Below are positions 8,699 through 18,972 of a DNA stretch of 38,663 bases, piece after piece. Within the stretch, counting starts at the first letter, position 1. Every line of letters begins with the position of its first letter. Source of the stretch: Oceanospirillaceae bacterium (lineage in GTDB: Bacteria > Pseudomonadota > Gammaproteobacteria > Pseudomonadales > Balneatricaceae). The position numbers and the translations under genes are program-made. The DNA lies in assembly GCA_013373575.1 (NCBI GenBank), contig JABXHP010000182.1, positions 1-38,663 on the forward strand, given 5' to 3'. The notes under the pieces were generated by a model that saw nothing but the letters and a program-made list of their open reading frames with translations, was not told the DNA's origin and did not search any database.

Positions 8699-10681
8699 AT
8701 GTCCGCGGAACAAAAAAGCCAAGTTAGTTCACTATCGTCTTTCATCTGGAGTATCGCTGATGAGCTTTGGGGTGACTTCAAGCACACGGACTTTGCTCGC
8801 ATAATCATTCCACTGTTGCTGTTACGCCGTCTTGAGTGCGTCTTGGAGCCAAGCAAAGAGAAGGTTCTAGAGTTCTATGATAAAGAGAAGAGCAGCGGCA
8901 TGGATATGGAGCTTGTGCTGCCAACCATTGCAGGGTTCCAGTTCTACAACACCTCTCGTTATACGCTGAGCAACCTTGGTTCCAATCATACGGCTGCAAA
9001 CCTTGAAGATTACGTCAGCAAGATGTCTCCAAACGTTCGTACGGTCTTTGAAGAATTTGGGTTCTCCAACACCATTGATGAGCTGGATCGTGCGAAATTG
9101 CTGTACCGAATCGTCAGTCGCTTTGCGTCTATCGATCTCCATCCAGAGACCGTTTCTAATCGCGTACTGTCTAATGCTTATGAAGAGCTAATTCGTAAGT
9201 TCGCTGCCTCAATTAATGAGAAGGCTGGGGAATTTATGACACCCAAGGACGTGGTACACCTCACCACCAAATTAGTTCTGTCACCAGATGAGCAGGTCTT
9301 TACCGATAGTGGTGTAATCCGATCTATCTACGACCCAACCTGCGGTATCTTGGGCTTCATTACGGATGGAATGGATTTGATCCACGAGTTTAATCCGACG
9401 GCGAAGATCGTTCCGTTTGGGCAAGAGTTAGATCCCAAAACCCACGCAATGGCACTCACGCTGATGCTTATTCAGGGCTTTGATGCCAAAAACGTACAGC
9501 AAGGCAATACGTTATCTGACGATAAGTTTAGCGACAAAAAATTCCACTATGGCTTGGCAAATCCGCCTTTTGGTATCAAATGGGATAAAGCCAAGGCTGC
9601 TGTAGAGCGCGAGCATAATAACCTTGGTTATGCAGGTCGCTTCGGCCCAGGTTTGCCCCGTGTGTCTGACGGTTCGATGCTCTTCTTGATGCACCTTGTA
9701 TCCAAAATGGAAGATCCCCAAAACGGCGGTGGTCGTGTAGGTATCGTTCTATCGGGTTCGCCACTATTCACGGGTGATGCGGGTTCTGGTGAATCTGAGA
9801 TCCGTCGTTGGTTGCTTGAAGAGGATATGGTTGAAGCGATCATTGCTTTGCCTACCGATATGTTCTTCAACACAGGCATCGGTACCTATGTATGGATTCT
9901 AACGAACAAGAAGGAAATCCATCGTAAGGGTAAGGTTCAACTCATCAATCTGGCTGACACTTGGACTTCAATGCGCAAGTCTGAGGGCACGAAACGACGC
10001 TACCTGACTGAAGAGCAGATCGATGATGTCGTCCGTGAATACGAATCCTTTGCGGAATCTGAGCGAACTAAGATCTTTGACACCAAAGACTTCGGCTACC
10101 GCAAAGTTGCCGTCAAACGTCCACTCAAAGGCAAGCTGGTTGTCACCAAAGAAGCGATTGCTTCACTTTCTGAAGGCAAGAACTTCCAGAAGCTGGATGA
10201 AGCTCAACAGGCTGCTTGGATTGGTTTCTTTGAAGCCAACTTGGGTGAACATGACTATGGCTGGGCGCAGTCACTCATGACTACACATAAGGGCAAAACT
10301 GCGTTCGGTAAGACAGGGAAGCCACTGGGTACTGAGTTCACCAATGCGTTCTTCGTACGTGATGAAGATGCTGAGCCTGTTCTTGATAACAAGGGACAGG
10401 TCATCCCTGATACCTCACTCAACGACAACGAAAGCATCCCGCTTGGGCAGGATATCGAAGAATACATGGGATCTGAGGTATGGCCTCATGTGCCTGATGC
10501 GTTCATCGACCACAGTGTTCGTGATGCTAAGGACGGTCAGACAGGCATCGTTGGTTATGAGATCAACTTTAACCGCTACTTCTACAAGTACGTTCCGCCA
10601 CGCCCTCTAGAAGAAATCGATGCCGATTTGAAGGCAACAGAGGCACGTATTCAGGCGCTATTGAGTGAGGTGGCAGAATGA
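8699..10681 (+). CDS. hsdM: Type I restriction-modification system methyltransferase subunit
   Basis: N-terminal HsdM-type region, EFMTPKDVVHLTTKLV, SAM motif YDPTCGILGF, catalytic NPPFG, GIVLSGSPLFTGDAGSGESEIRRWLLE. Confidence 0.95.
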   Translation: MSAEQKSQVSSLSSFIWSIADELWGDFKHTDFARIIIPLLLLRRLECVLEPSKEKVLEFYDKEKSSGMDMELVLPTIAGFQFYNTSRYTLSNLGSNHTAANLEDYVSKMSPNVRTVFEEFGFSNTIDELDRAKLLYRIVSRFASIDLHPETVSNRVLSNAYEELIRKFAASINEKAGEFMTPKDVVHLTTKLVLSPDEQVFTDSGVIRSIYDPTCGILGFITDGMDLIHEFNPTAKIVPFGQELDPKTHAMALTLMLIQGFDAKNVQQGNTLSDDKFSDKKFHYGLANPPFGIKWDKAKAAVEREHNNLGYAGRFGPGLPRVSDGSMLFLMHLVSKMEDPQNGGGRVGIVLSGSPLFTGDAGSGESEIRRWLLEEDMVEAIIALPTDMFFNTGIGTYVWILTNKKEIHRKGKVQLINLADTWTSMRKSEGTKRRYLTEEQIDDVVREYESFAESERTKIFDTKDFGYRKVAVKRPLKGKLVVTKEAIASLSEGKNFQKLDEAQQAAWIGFFEANLGEHDYGWAQSLMTTHKGKTAFGKTGKPLGTEFTNAFFVRDEDAEPVLDNKGQVIPDTSLNDNESIPLGQDIEEYMGSEVWPHVPDAFIDHSVRDAKDGQTGIVGYEINFNRYFYKYVPPRPLEEIDADLKATEARIQALLSEVAE

Positions 10682-11982
10682 ATGCTCCTTATCCCGAATA
10701 TAAAGACTCGACAGTATTGTGGGCGGGAAAAATTCCCAAACACTGGAGTGATTCAAGAATAAAATTCGTATCCACATGCCTTGATGGAAAGCGGATTCCT
10801 TTAAACGCTGAGCAAAGGGGTGAAATGCCTGGTGACTATCCTTACTGGGGAGCCAATGGAGTAGTTGATCATATAGATCAATATCTATTTGACGAAGATT
10901 TAGTGCTGCTTGGTGAGGATGGTGCTCCTTTTTTCGATTCTTTAAAAGACGTGGCATTTAATGTGTCGGGAAAGGTTTGGGTTAACAACCATGCTCATAT
11001 CCTTCGTCCAGTAATCGATAAGATCGAGAACAGATTTCTACGCCACGTTCTAAATTCTGTTTCATACAAGCTTTATATCAATGGGAGTACAAGAGACAAG
11101 CTGACTCAAGCTGAAATGAACGATATCGCTTTCCCTCTTCCACCAGTTGATGAGCAAGAGACTATTTCTGAATACCTGGATTCAGAGACCAGTAGAATCG
11201 ATTCCCTAATCTCCGAAAAACAACGCTTCATCGAACTCCTTAAAGAGAAGCGCCAAGCGTTGATCTCCCATGTTGTCACCAAAGGGCTTGATGCCAATGT
11301 GGAGATGAAGGATAGCGGGGTTGAGTGGATTGGGGTGATTCCAAAGCACTGGATTATTCGTCGCTTGAAGCATTCCAGCGTGATTCAGTCAGGCATAGCA
11401 AAGGGCAAAGATGTAGTCGGAAAAGAGACAATTGCAGTGCCTATGCTGCGGGTTGCTAATGTTCAAGATGGATACTTGGATCTTAACGATGTTCATATGA
11501 TTGATATTGAACCAAGAGAGCTTGAACGATACTCCTTGCGTGAAGGAGATCTACTTATGAATGAGGGTGGAGATAATGATAAGTTAGGTAGAGGTACATT
11601 ATGGACAGGCTCTATTTCTCCATGTATTCATCAAAACCACGTTTTTGCCATACGCATATTAGACCTCCCAGCGGAGTGGGTCGCTATGTTAACCCGTGCA
11701 TCGTATGCCAAATTTCATTTCTATAGGTCTTCGAAACAGAGTACTAATTTAGCCTCAATTTCTTCCTCAAATATTAAGTTGACCCCGCTGGTGGTGCCAC
11801 CAATTGAGGAAATCAATAACATCTTAAAATATCTGGAATCAGAATTAAGTAAGATAGACTCTCTAATCGATGAAGTAGGCAGCTCTGCGGAATTGCTTAA
11901 AGAACACCGCTCAGCCCTGATCAACGCAGCCGTTACAGGGAAGATTGATGTGCGTGGGTTTGACAACAAGGGAGCGGCGTAG
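10678..11982 (+). CDS. hsdS: Type I restriction-modification specificity subunit
   Basis: Two TRD halves beginning IPKHW, with conserved regions PLPPVDEQETISEYLDSETSRIDSLI and VPPIEEINNILKYLESELSKIDSLI; overlaps hsdM by 4 nt. Confidence 0.95.
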   Translation: MNAPYPEYKDSTVLWAGKIPKHWSDSRIKFVSTCLDGKRIPLNAEQRGEMPGDYPYWGANGVVDHIDQYLFDEDLVLLGEDGAPFFDSLKDVAFNVSGKVWVNNHAHILRPVIDKIENRFLRHVLNSVSYKLYINGSTRDKLTQAEMNDIAFPLPPVDEQETISEYLDSETSRIDSLISEKQRFIELLKEKRQALISHVVTKGLDANVEMKDSGVEWIGVIPKHWIIRRLKHSSVIQSGIAKGKDVVGKETIAVPMLRVANVQDGYLDLNDVHMIDIEPRELERYSLREGDLLMNEGGDNDKLGRGTLWTGSISPCIHQNHVFAIRILDLPAEWVAMLTRASYAKFHFYRSSKQSTNLASISSSNIKLTPLVVPPIEEINNILKYLESELSKIDSLIDEVGSSAELLKEHRSALINAAVTGKIDVRGFDNKGAA

Positions 11983-12899
11983 TGTCAGGAAAATCTATCC
12001 GACTCTTTCTTGTCGACGGTGACTACAATGGCCTCATTACTGCTGAGTTAGTGAACTGGACAGGACATACTTTAGCAGGCCCAAGATCTGAACTGCCTAA
12101 CCTACTGGCCCGTGAGGAGTGTCATCAGAGAACGGGTATCTATTTTCTTGTCAGCAGAGAATCGTCTGACTCAGGATTGTCGGTATATATCGGGGAGTCT
12201 GATGATATCGCTAAGCGGCTAAAGCAACACAGTAGGCCTGAATCTTCAGGTGGTAAGGACTTTTGGGATTATGTGGTTGTGATCACTTCCAAGGATGGCA
12301 ATCTAACAAAGGCCCACGTGAAATATCTGGAAAGTAGGCTGATTAGAATTACCAAGGATGTTGGTCGCTGTTCCCTCATTAATAGTGTTACCCCTGAGTT
12401 CACTTCGCTGCCTGAATCGGATAGTTCTGATATGGAGTTCTTTATCGAACAGGTTCAGATGGTAGTTCCTGCGATTGGATTCACCTTCCTAAAGCCAGTT
12501 AAAAAATCCGTAGACTCAGGATCAGGAGATTCTGTTATCTATCTGCTGGAGTCGCCGAAACATCGATTAAGAGCCAGAGCAACCGAAGATGGCGCAGACT
12601 TTATTGTTCTCAAAGGCTCCGATTCTATAGGGAAGTGGAACGGTAAAAACGGGGGATACGGTCGTCTATACAGAGAGCTTTGCGACAGAGGCGTGCTTGA
12701 GGAGACCCAAAATGGAAGACGTGTTTTCACAAAGGATTACGCTTTCTCTAGTCCAAGCGCAGCCGCTGCTACTGTATATGGCCGAAGCACAAATGGCCGC
12801 CAGGCATGGATTGTTGAGGGTACAGGTCAAACCTACCACCTATATCAATCGGCAAAAATAGCTGAAGTGCTACCCGACAACGAAACGTCAGAGGTCTAA
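11982..12899 (+). CDS. GIY-YIG nuclease-family protein with DUF4357-like C-terminus
   Basis: TGIYFLV...VYIGESDDIAKRLKQH; C-terminal FSSPSAAAATVYGRSTNGRQAWIVEGTGQTY resembles DUF4357. GTG start overlaps the hsdS stop. Confidence 0.88.
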   Translation: MSGKSIRLFLVDGDYNGLITAELVNWTGHTLAGPRSELPNLLAREECHQRTGIYFLVSRESSDSGLSVYIGESDDIAKRLKQHSRPESSGGKDFWDYVVVITSKDGNLTKAHVKYLESRLIRITKDVGRCSLINSVTPEFTSLPESDSSDMEFFIEQVQMVVPAIGFTFLKPVKKSVDSGSGDSVIYLLESPKHRLRARATEDGADFIVLKGSDSIGKWNGKNGGYGRLYRELCDRGVLEETQNGRRVFTKDYAFSSPSAAAATVYGRSTNGRQAWIVEGTGQTYHLYQSAKIAEVLPDNETSEV

Positions 12900-12900
12900 A

Positions 12901-15900
12901 GTGAGCCAAGCACATCACGAGATCAAGTTTGAGGAATATGTAACCCAGAAGCTGGTTGAAGGCGGCTGGGTTGAGGGCGATCCAACTAAGTACGACAAAG
13001 AGCGTGCGCTATACCCTGAGGATGTCGTTTCTTGGGTTCAATCCACGCAGCCTGAAGCCTGGGCAAAGCTCACCCGCTTGAACGGTGAAGGTGCAGGCAC
13101 GGTTCTACTTGATCGCTTGGTGAAGGAGCTGGCAGCGGGTACGGGTGGTACTGCTCAAGTTGTCCGCAATGGAATTCAGATCGCAGGCGCGGGCCGCATC
13201 AAGATGAGCGAGTCTGCGCCTGAAGATAAGAACAATGAGAAGCTGATTGATCGTTACCAGAAGAACATTCTGCGTGTAGTGCGTCAGGTTAAATACTGTC
13301 CGACCCGTGAGTGGTCGATTGACCTTGTTCTGTTCATCAATGGCATTCCTGTTGCCACTGTTGAACTCAAAACGGACTTCACCCAGTCCATCGATGATGC
13401 GATAGAGCAATACAAGAAAGACCGTCTTCCTAGTGATCCCAACACCAAACGCAAAGAGCCGCTACTAACCTTTAAGCGTGGTGCAGTCGTCCATTTTGCG
13501 ATGTCTGATTCAGAGATTGCGATGACCACAAAGCTAGATGGAGACGGAACCTTCTTCCTTCCATTTAACAAGGGGAACAATGGTCATGCTGGTAATGCGG
13601 TTCGTGCCGATGGAGAATATCCTGTTGCTTACTTTTGGGAAGAGGTCGCAACCTGGGAAAACTGGCTACGCATATTCCATAGTTTCGTCTTTGTTGAGAA
13701 GGCCCAGAAGGTCGACAAGCATGGAAACCCTTACATCAAAGAGACGCTGATCTTCCCACGCTACCACCAGCTTGAAGCGGTCAATCGTATGATTTCTGAT
13801 GTGAAGGCGAACGGCCCAGGTCTTCAATATCTCAATGAGCACAGTGCTGGATCAGGCAAAACGAACACTATTGCATGGACAGCTCATGACCTCATTAAGC
13901 TCCGTTATGATGATGGTAAGCCTTACTTCAACTCTGTAATTGTCGTTACAGATAGAACGGTTCTAGACGCTCAGTTACAGGATGCGATAGGTCAAATTGA
14001 CGCAAACTTTGGTGTCGTAGCTAACATCGAACGTTCTAAAAGCTCTAAATCCAAATCAGAGCAACTAGCCGAAGCGATGCTGAACGGATCACCAATTATT
14101 GTGGTAACGCTGCAAACGTTCCCATTTGCGATGGAGGCAATCCTCACCGATAAAAAACTTCTCGATAAAAGTTTCTCCGTCATCGTTGATGAAGCTCACA
14201 CAAGCCAAACAGGGTCTAGCGCTCAAGCGCTAAGCCATGTCTTAGGAATGAAAAGTTCTACAGACTTGAGCGCCATGGACATTGACGATTTACTGCTGGC
14301 GATCCAGAGCATGCGGGTAAGGCCAAAGAATGTGTCATATTTTGCATTCACAGCCACGCCTAAACATTCGACTATGATGCTATTTGGGCGCCCGCAAGAT
14401 CCATCTCAGCCTGTTTCAGATGAAAATCCACCAGTATCGTTCTCGAAGTACACTCAGCGTCAGGCGATTGAAGAGGGCTTTATTCTGGATGTGCTCCAGA
14501 ACTATACGCCCTATAAAGAGGCTTATCGCTTAGGCAGCCACCTTGACCACGATGAACGGGTAGATAAGAAGTTGGCGAACCGTGCCCTTGCACGATGGAA
14601 ATCTCTTCACCCGACCAACGTCCATCAGAAGATCGAATTCATCATTAACCACTTCATGATGACCATACATCCATTGCTTGAAGGTGAAGCTAAGGCGATG
14701 GTGGTTACCAGTGGTCGCCCGCAAGCGGTGAAGTACAAGATGGCTTTCGACAAGTATATCGAGAAGCATGGTCTTCAGGGCGTAAAAGCCTTAGTAGCAT
14801 TCTCGGGCAAAGTTACTGGCGATCTGTTAGGTGATGATGACCCTGCTGACCCAATAGGCTTTGACCCAGAGGGCGAGTACACGGAATACAGTCTCAATCC
14901 AGGCGCTGACAGTTCTGACCTGCGCCATGTATTCGATCAAACCGAGTACAACGTCATGATCGTTGCCAACAAATTCCAGACAGGCTTCAATCAGCCAAAG
15001 CTTGTCGCTATGTACTTAGACAAGCGTTTAAGTGGTGTTGAAGCAGTCCAGACACTTTCCCGTCTAAACCGCACTTACCCTGGTAAAGACACAACTTACG
15101 TTATCGACTTCGTGAATGAACCAAAGGTAATTCTGGACTCTTTCAAGCAATACGACGATGGTGCTGAGATTGAGGAAGTTCAGGACTTAGACGTTGTATA
15201 TGACCAGAAAGCTAAGTTGGATGAGCTTGGTATATATAACAGTGCTGATCTGGTTAAGTTCAAGGACGCCCGTGGAAAATTCTTCATGGGTAAGCACAAA
15301 CCAAGCGAGCTCCATAAGAAGCTCTATGCGGCTACACAGCGTCCTACAGATGTATTCAACGCCCAGATGAATCAGTTGAATGAGACTATCAAGCATTGGG
15401 ACCAAGCATTCGATAAAGCTAAGACGTCCAACGATGAGAAAGGTATGGAATATGCCGAATCTCAGCGCTCTGAGTACAGCAAGCAGCGTGAGTTGCTGAA
15501 TGTATTCAAGTCAGGTTTGGGTAAGTTTGTACGCACCTATAACTACATCGCTCAGTTGGTAGAGCTGGCTGATGCAGAGCTTGAGAACTTCGCCGCCTTT
15601 GCCAAACTCCTTGCCCGTCGTCTCCAGGGCGTGCCTGTTGAGCAGATTGATCTCACAGGTATTGTGATGACCCATTTTGAGATCAAAGAGAGAGAGTTTG
15701 ATGGTGAAGGTGAAGCGTCCCCGTTGAACCCTGTTGGTTCAGGCATCGAAGAAGGCAGAGACCGCGAGAAGGAATTTCTATCTCAGATCATTGCACGAAT
15801 GAACGATATTTTCGGCGACGTATCTGACCAAGAGAGTCGTGAGCACTTTACCAACCATATCGTCGGGCTTACTCAGTCCAATGAGGTTGTGAAAGAGCAA

Positions 15901-16107
15901 ATTGAGAAAAACACCAAGCAGCAGGCTCTAAATGGAGACTTGCCTGCAGAGGTAAACGCTGCCATTGTAAGAGCTATGACCTCACATGGAGAGCTTTCAA
16001 GAGTCTTACTTCAAGATCCACAAAGTATGTCAGCATTTGTCTCGCTGGTGTACGACATCGCGAAATCTAACCAATCTGATTCATCAAGACAGAGCGGATT
16101 TGGCTAA
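12901..16107 (+). CDS. hsdR: Type I restriction endonuclease subunit R
   Basis: GTG start; Walker A HSAGSGKTNTIAW, DEAHTSQTG, FAFTATPK, nuclease-like SIDLVLFINGIPVATVELK. Confidence 0.95.
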   Translation: MSQAHHEIKFEEYVTQKLVEGGWVEGDPTKYDKERALYPEDVVSWVQSTQPEAWAKLTRLNGEGAGTVLLDRLVKELAAGTGGTAQVVRNGIQIAGAGRIKMSESAPEDKNNEKLIDRYQKNILRVVRQVKYCPTREWSIDLVLFINGIPVATVELKTDFTQSIDDAIEQYKKDRLPSDPNTKRKEPLLTFKRGAVVHFAMSDSEIAMTTKLDGDGTFFLPFNKGNNGHAGNAVRADGEYPVAYFWEEVATWENWLRIFHSFVFVEKAQKVDKHGNPYIKETLIFPRYHQLEAVNRMISDVKANGPGLQYLNEHSAGSGKTNTIAWTAHDLIKLRYDDGKPYFNSVIVVTDRTVLDAQLQDAIGQIDANFGVVANIERSKSSKSKSEQLAEAMLNGSPIIVVTLQTFPFAMEAILTDKKLLDKSFSVIVDEAHTSQTGSSAQALSHVLGMKSSTDLSAMDIDDLLLAIQSMRVRPKNVSYFAFTATPKHSTMMLFGRPQDPSQPVSDENPPVSFSKYTQRQAIEEGFILDVLQNYTPYKEAYRLGSHLDHDERVDKKLANRALARWKSLHPTNVHQKIEFIINHFMMTIHPLLEGEAKAMVVTSGRPQAVKYKMAFDKYIEKHGLQGVKALVAFSGKVTGDLLGDDDPADPIGFDPEGEYTEYSLNPGADSSDLRHVFDQTEYNVMIVANKFQTGFNQPKLVAMYLDKRLSGVEAVQTLSRLNRTYPGKDTTYVIDFVNEPKVILDSFKQYDDGAEIEEVQDLDVVYDQKAKLDELGIYNSADLVKFKDARGKFFMGKHKPSELHKKLYAATQRPTDVFNAQMNQLNETIKHWDQAFDKAKTSNDEKGMEYAESQRSEYSKQRELLNVFKSGLGKFVRTYNYIAQLVELADAELENFAAFAKLLARRLQGVPVEQIDLTGIVMTHFEIKEREFDGEGEASPLNPVGSGIEEGRDREKEFLSQIIARMNDIFGDVSDQESREHFTNHIVGLTQSNEVVKEQIEKNTKQQALNGDLPAEVNAAIVRAMTSHGELSRVLLQDPQSMSAFVSLVYDIAKSNQSDSSRQSGFG

Positions 16108-16153
16108 GCTTCGCTCGGTATTTTGCCATTAAGATAGGAGCTCGTTTGGTTCG

Positions 16154-17848
16154 ATGAAACTTTTAGATGTTACAAACGACGGTCGTTACCTCTACATTCA
16201 CACTGACGAAGGAACGAGACGCCAATCTCTTAATTGGAGCGGGGTGGCAGAACTAGAGAAGCAATGTCGTGAAGCAATAGGCCAAACTATTATTACTTCT
16301 ACGTGGGGCGACTGGGATCCTAGCGTTTGGTTCCAATCCATAAAAGTCGTCGGCTTAGAAACGGTAACTAACACTGAGCCAAGCCCGAGCTTGGACAACA
16401 TAGACTCATCTATCCCCACGGGAAGAATTTGGGAAACAAAAGATTCTCAGCGAATCTACGGCCCCCCTGGCACTGGAAAAACAACTACATTAATTGAAAC
16501 AGTTGTGTCTGCTGTTCAAAGCGGTATGAAGCCCGAACACATAGGCTACTTTGCGTTTACCAATGTAGCTGCTGACGAGGCGAGAGAGAGAATTTCGTCT
16601 GAATCCTCTGTAAGTGCTTCTAGTTTTTCTAACTTTTCTACACTTCACAGTCTCGCTACTCGTATTGGTGGCGCGTTGGGAAACGCATTGTGCAACAACG
16701 AAAATCTTGACCGATTCGATTCTAATATTGTTTTTTCGGAAGAGTGGTTGAAAGCTGGAGACTCATCCACAATCGTTTCGAGACCGTTCCATCCCGTACT
16801 AGATCTCTACAGCCTGAGAATCAATACGAAAGCACCATTTCTGGATTGGACAAACTCTAGGGAAGATAAGGCTCGGCTAGTTTTAGAGAAATTTTTTAAT
16901 AAAAAGATAGACTCGAGTGAGGTTCGGCAAGCTGCGTCCGAGTACTATAAAACTTACGTTGCCTTTAAAAAGGCTAACAATCTCGCGGATTACAACGACG
17001 TTATCGTAAACGTTGTGGATCCCTCATTTCCAGACAAGAACATCCCGACCTTTGAACTTCTCATCATAGACGAGGCTCAGGACTTGAGCGCGCTTATGTG
17101 GGATTTCGTTGAAAAATTAGCCTCTAAAGCAAAGTACACAATACTGGCGGGCGATGACGATCAGGCGATAATGGAGGCGTTCGGGGCAGCACCCAAACTG
17201 TTTAATCAGTTCCCGACTACGATACCAGATCAGCAACTTACTGAATCATATCGCCTACCTGGAAATTTAAAGGCATTCATCGACATCAACTTTTCAAATG
17301 AGATTTGGGCAGGCTTGTATCCAAACCGTAAAGCAAAAAGTTGGACAGCACGCCAGGGTAGTGAGGAACACGGGACAATAATCAGTCATCGGTTGGTGGA
17401 GGTAAAAAACGGCGAATCCCGCGATCTGTCTGCTCAACAGCTCAATTTTGACGATGTTGTTCGGTTTGTTGCCAAAAACTCTACAGAAGAATGGTTGATT
17501 ATGGCGCCAACCAAAGCTACATGCCGAAAGTTCTCGGCTGCTTTGAAGGCTCTAAACGTGCCCCATTTCTTGCAGCGTCGAGACGTTCTGAGCAAGTCAA
17601 ACAGGATTCAAATCCAAACTGTTCACACTTCCAAGGGCATGGGTTGCGATAACGTGGTTGTTCTGTGTGACCCGAAATCTCGAGGGGACAAGTTCATGTT
17701 CGAGCAGGACCGTAGGCTGCTCTATGTGGCTTTAACACGGTCAAAGAGCCGCTTAATTACCGTCGGGCTTAGCGTTCTTGGTGTTAACCAAGGCGAGCGC
17801 TCCTATGTGGCTGAGCCAGGGGAGTTCGATTATGTTCAAAAATTTTAA
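16154..17848 (+). CDS. UvrD/Rep-like SF1 helicase
   Basis: YGPPGTGKTTTLIETV, LLIIDEAQDLS, LAGDDDQAIMEAFGA, TVHTSKGMGCDNVVVLCD, RLLYVALTRSKSRL. Confidence 0.9.
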   Translation: MKLLDVTNDGRYLYIHTDEGTRRQSLNWSGVAELEKQCREAIGQTIITSTWGDWDPSVWFQSIKVVGLETVTNTEPSPSLDNIDSSIPTGRIWETKDSQRIYGPPGTGKTTTLIETVVSAVQSGMKPEHIGYFAFTNVAADEARERISSESSVSASSFSNFSTLHSLATRIGGALGNALCNNENLDRFDSNIVFSEEWLKAGDSSTIVSRPFHPVLDLYSLRINTKAPFLDWTNSREDKARLVLEKFFNKKIDSSEVRQAASEYYKTYVAFKKANNLADYNDVIVNVVDPSFPDKNIPTFELLIIDEAQDLSALMWDFVEKLASKAKYTILAGDDDQAIMEAFGAAPKLFNQFPTTIPDQQLTESYRLPGNLKAFIDINFSNEIWAGLYPNRKAKSWTARQGSEEHGTIISHRLVEVKNGESRDLSAQQLNFDDVVRFVAKNSTEEWLIMAPTKATCRKFSAALKALNVPHFLQRRDVLSKSNRIQIQTVHTSKGMGCDNVVVLCDPKSRGDKFMFEQDRRLLYVALTRSKSRLITVGLSVLGVNQGERSYVAEPGEFDYVQKF

Positions 17849-17910
17849 CGGTTCAGACAACTGAGTCGATCTAACTACCTATGCAAAACTATGACGTTTC
17901 AGTGACTGAC

Positions 17911-18456
17911 ATGATCACCACGCTAATCCAGTTCTTGTCTCGCTCTGTCGTATTAGCAAGTCTGGTTTTTGCAGGCCCTGCAAGTGCGATTTGCCTCCCT
18001 TCAAATGAAATTCTTTCGATGTGTAGGTATGAAACTGGCGACTCATGGTGCGCCGAAAATGATGCGGCTAATCGATTTGCGTATAAAGATGGCTGCCTTG
18101 CTAAATTGACTCTCCCCTCAGTGGCCGAAAACTCTGATCAACTCAGTAAGTTAAGGCAGAACATGAGTTACTCAGCAGCCAGAGCGTTGATTCTGTCAGA
18201 GGGTTGGCAATCTGCAGGGACGCCGTGGGGAATGTTGAGCTCAACTATGGAACTCGATATTCACTTTAAGAATGGTTGGCGAGAACTGGTTTCGTGCGCG
18301 GGGACAGGTCTCAGTCCTTGCCGATATGAGTTCTCCAATATAAGAGGAGAAACATTGGTAGCCATAACTGAGGGTGAGTGCCACAACGATAAACTCGAGT
18401 CGCTGAAGGCGGTTCAAATTTGCGATTTGCCTCTGGTTAGATGGTTTTTAGAGTAG
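17911..18456 (+). CDS. Hypothetical secreted Cys-containing protein
   Basis: Signal-peptide-like N-terminus RSVVLASLVFAGPASA and multiple Cys. Start chosen at the internal ATG 17911. Confidence 0.6.
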   Translation: MITTLIQFLSRSVVLASLVFAGPASAICLPSNEILSMCRYETGDSWCAENDAANRFAYKDGCLAKLTLPSVAENSDQLSKLRQNMSYSAARALILSEGWQSAGTPWGMLSSTMELDIHFKNGWRELVSCAGTGLSPCRYEFSNIRGETLVAITEGECHNDKLESLKAVQICDLPLVRWFLE

Positions 18457-18490
18457 GTAATAGCTATTTCTTTGTCGGGGGGAGTAACAG

Positions 18491-18898
18491 ATGAATCGCT
18501 TAAACTCACTTCTTGTGCTGGTGGCTTTGCATGTGCCGAGTACGGCATTAGTCTTGAAAGACTCTTTCGAGTTAGCTGCGTGTAAGCTGAACGACTAGCC
18601 TTTGCTTTCCGTGGGTGTCACATCCAATGTGATTGTAGGAAGCAATATCTCAATCTCATGCCCAAATGCAGAAATTGATCGCCGCTTGATGGAGGGTATA
18701 CCAGACCCCGTGATTGGGTCAGAAATTAGAAGAAACCTCGATGTCACTGCAGGTTCTTACGGTCGCGCGATTCAGGGTATCCGAAGAGAAATCATTACCT
18801 ATGAGGCTCTCGGTTGTGGAACCTTGGAAAGTTATGTGTATGAGGGGGTATGCGATGGAAGTCTTGGAAAAAGTTATCAAGCCGTTTGGACAGTATGA
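18491..18898 (+). pseudogene. Secreted-protein gene interrupted by an in-frame amber codon
   Basis: ATG at 18491 with GGGGGAG RBS opens MNRLNSLLVLVALHVPSTALVLKDSFELAACKLND; TAG at 18596-18598; the same frame continues to 18898 (PLLSVGVTSNVIVGSNISISCPNAEIDRR...). Confidence 0.65.
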
Positions 18899-18933
18899 GC
18901 GCTAACATTATGGAAGTTATCGGAAAAAAGTCT

Positions 18934-18954
18934 TATCTTTAAAACTTAAAGATA
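18934..18954. promoter_or_regulatory. AT-rich 9-bp inverted repeat upstream of the dprA-like operon, candidate operator
   Basis: TATCTTTAA-aac-TTAAAGATA, 19 nt before the ATG at 18973. Confidence 0.5.
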
Positions 18955-18972
18955 TTTATTTCAGAGGCTTAG

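Noticed and set aside
17911-18898. Secreted gene 17911-18456 and the interrupted gene 18491-18898 as a tandem duplication
   Set aside because: Translations do not align beyond both having signal-like N-termini.
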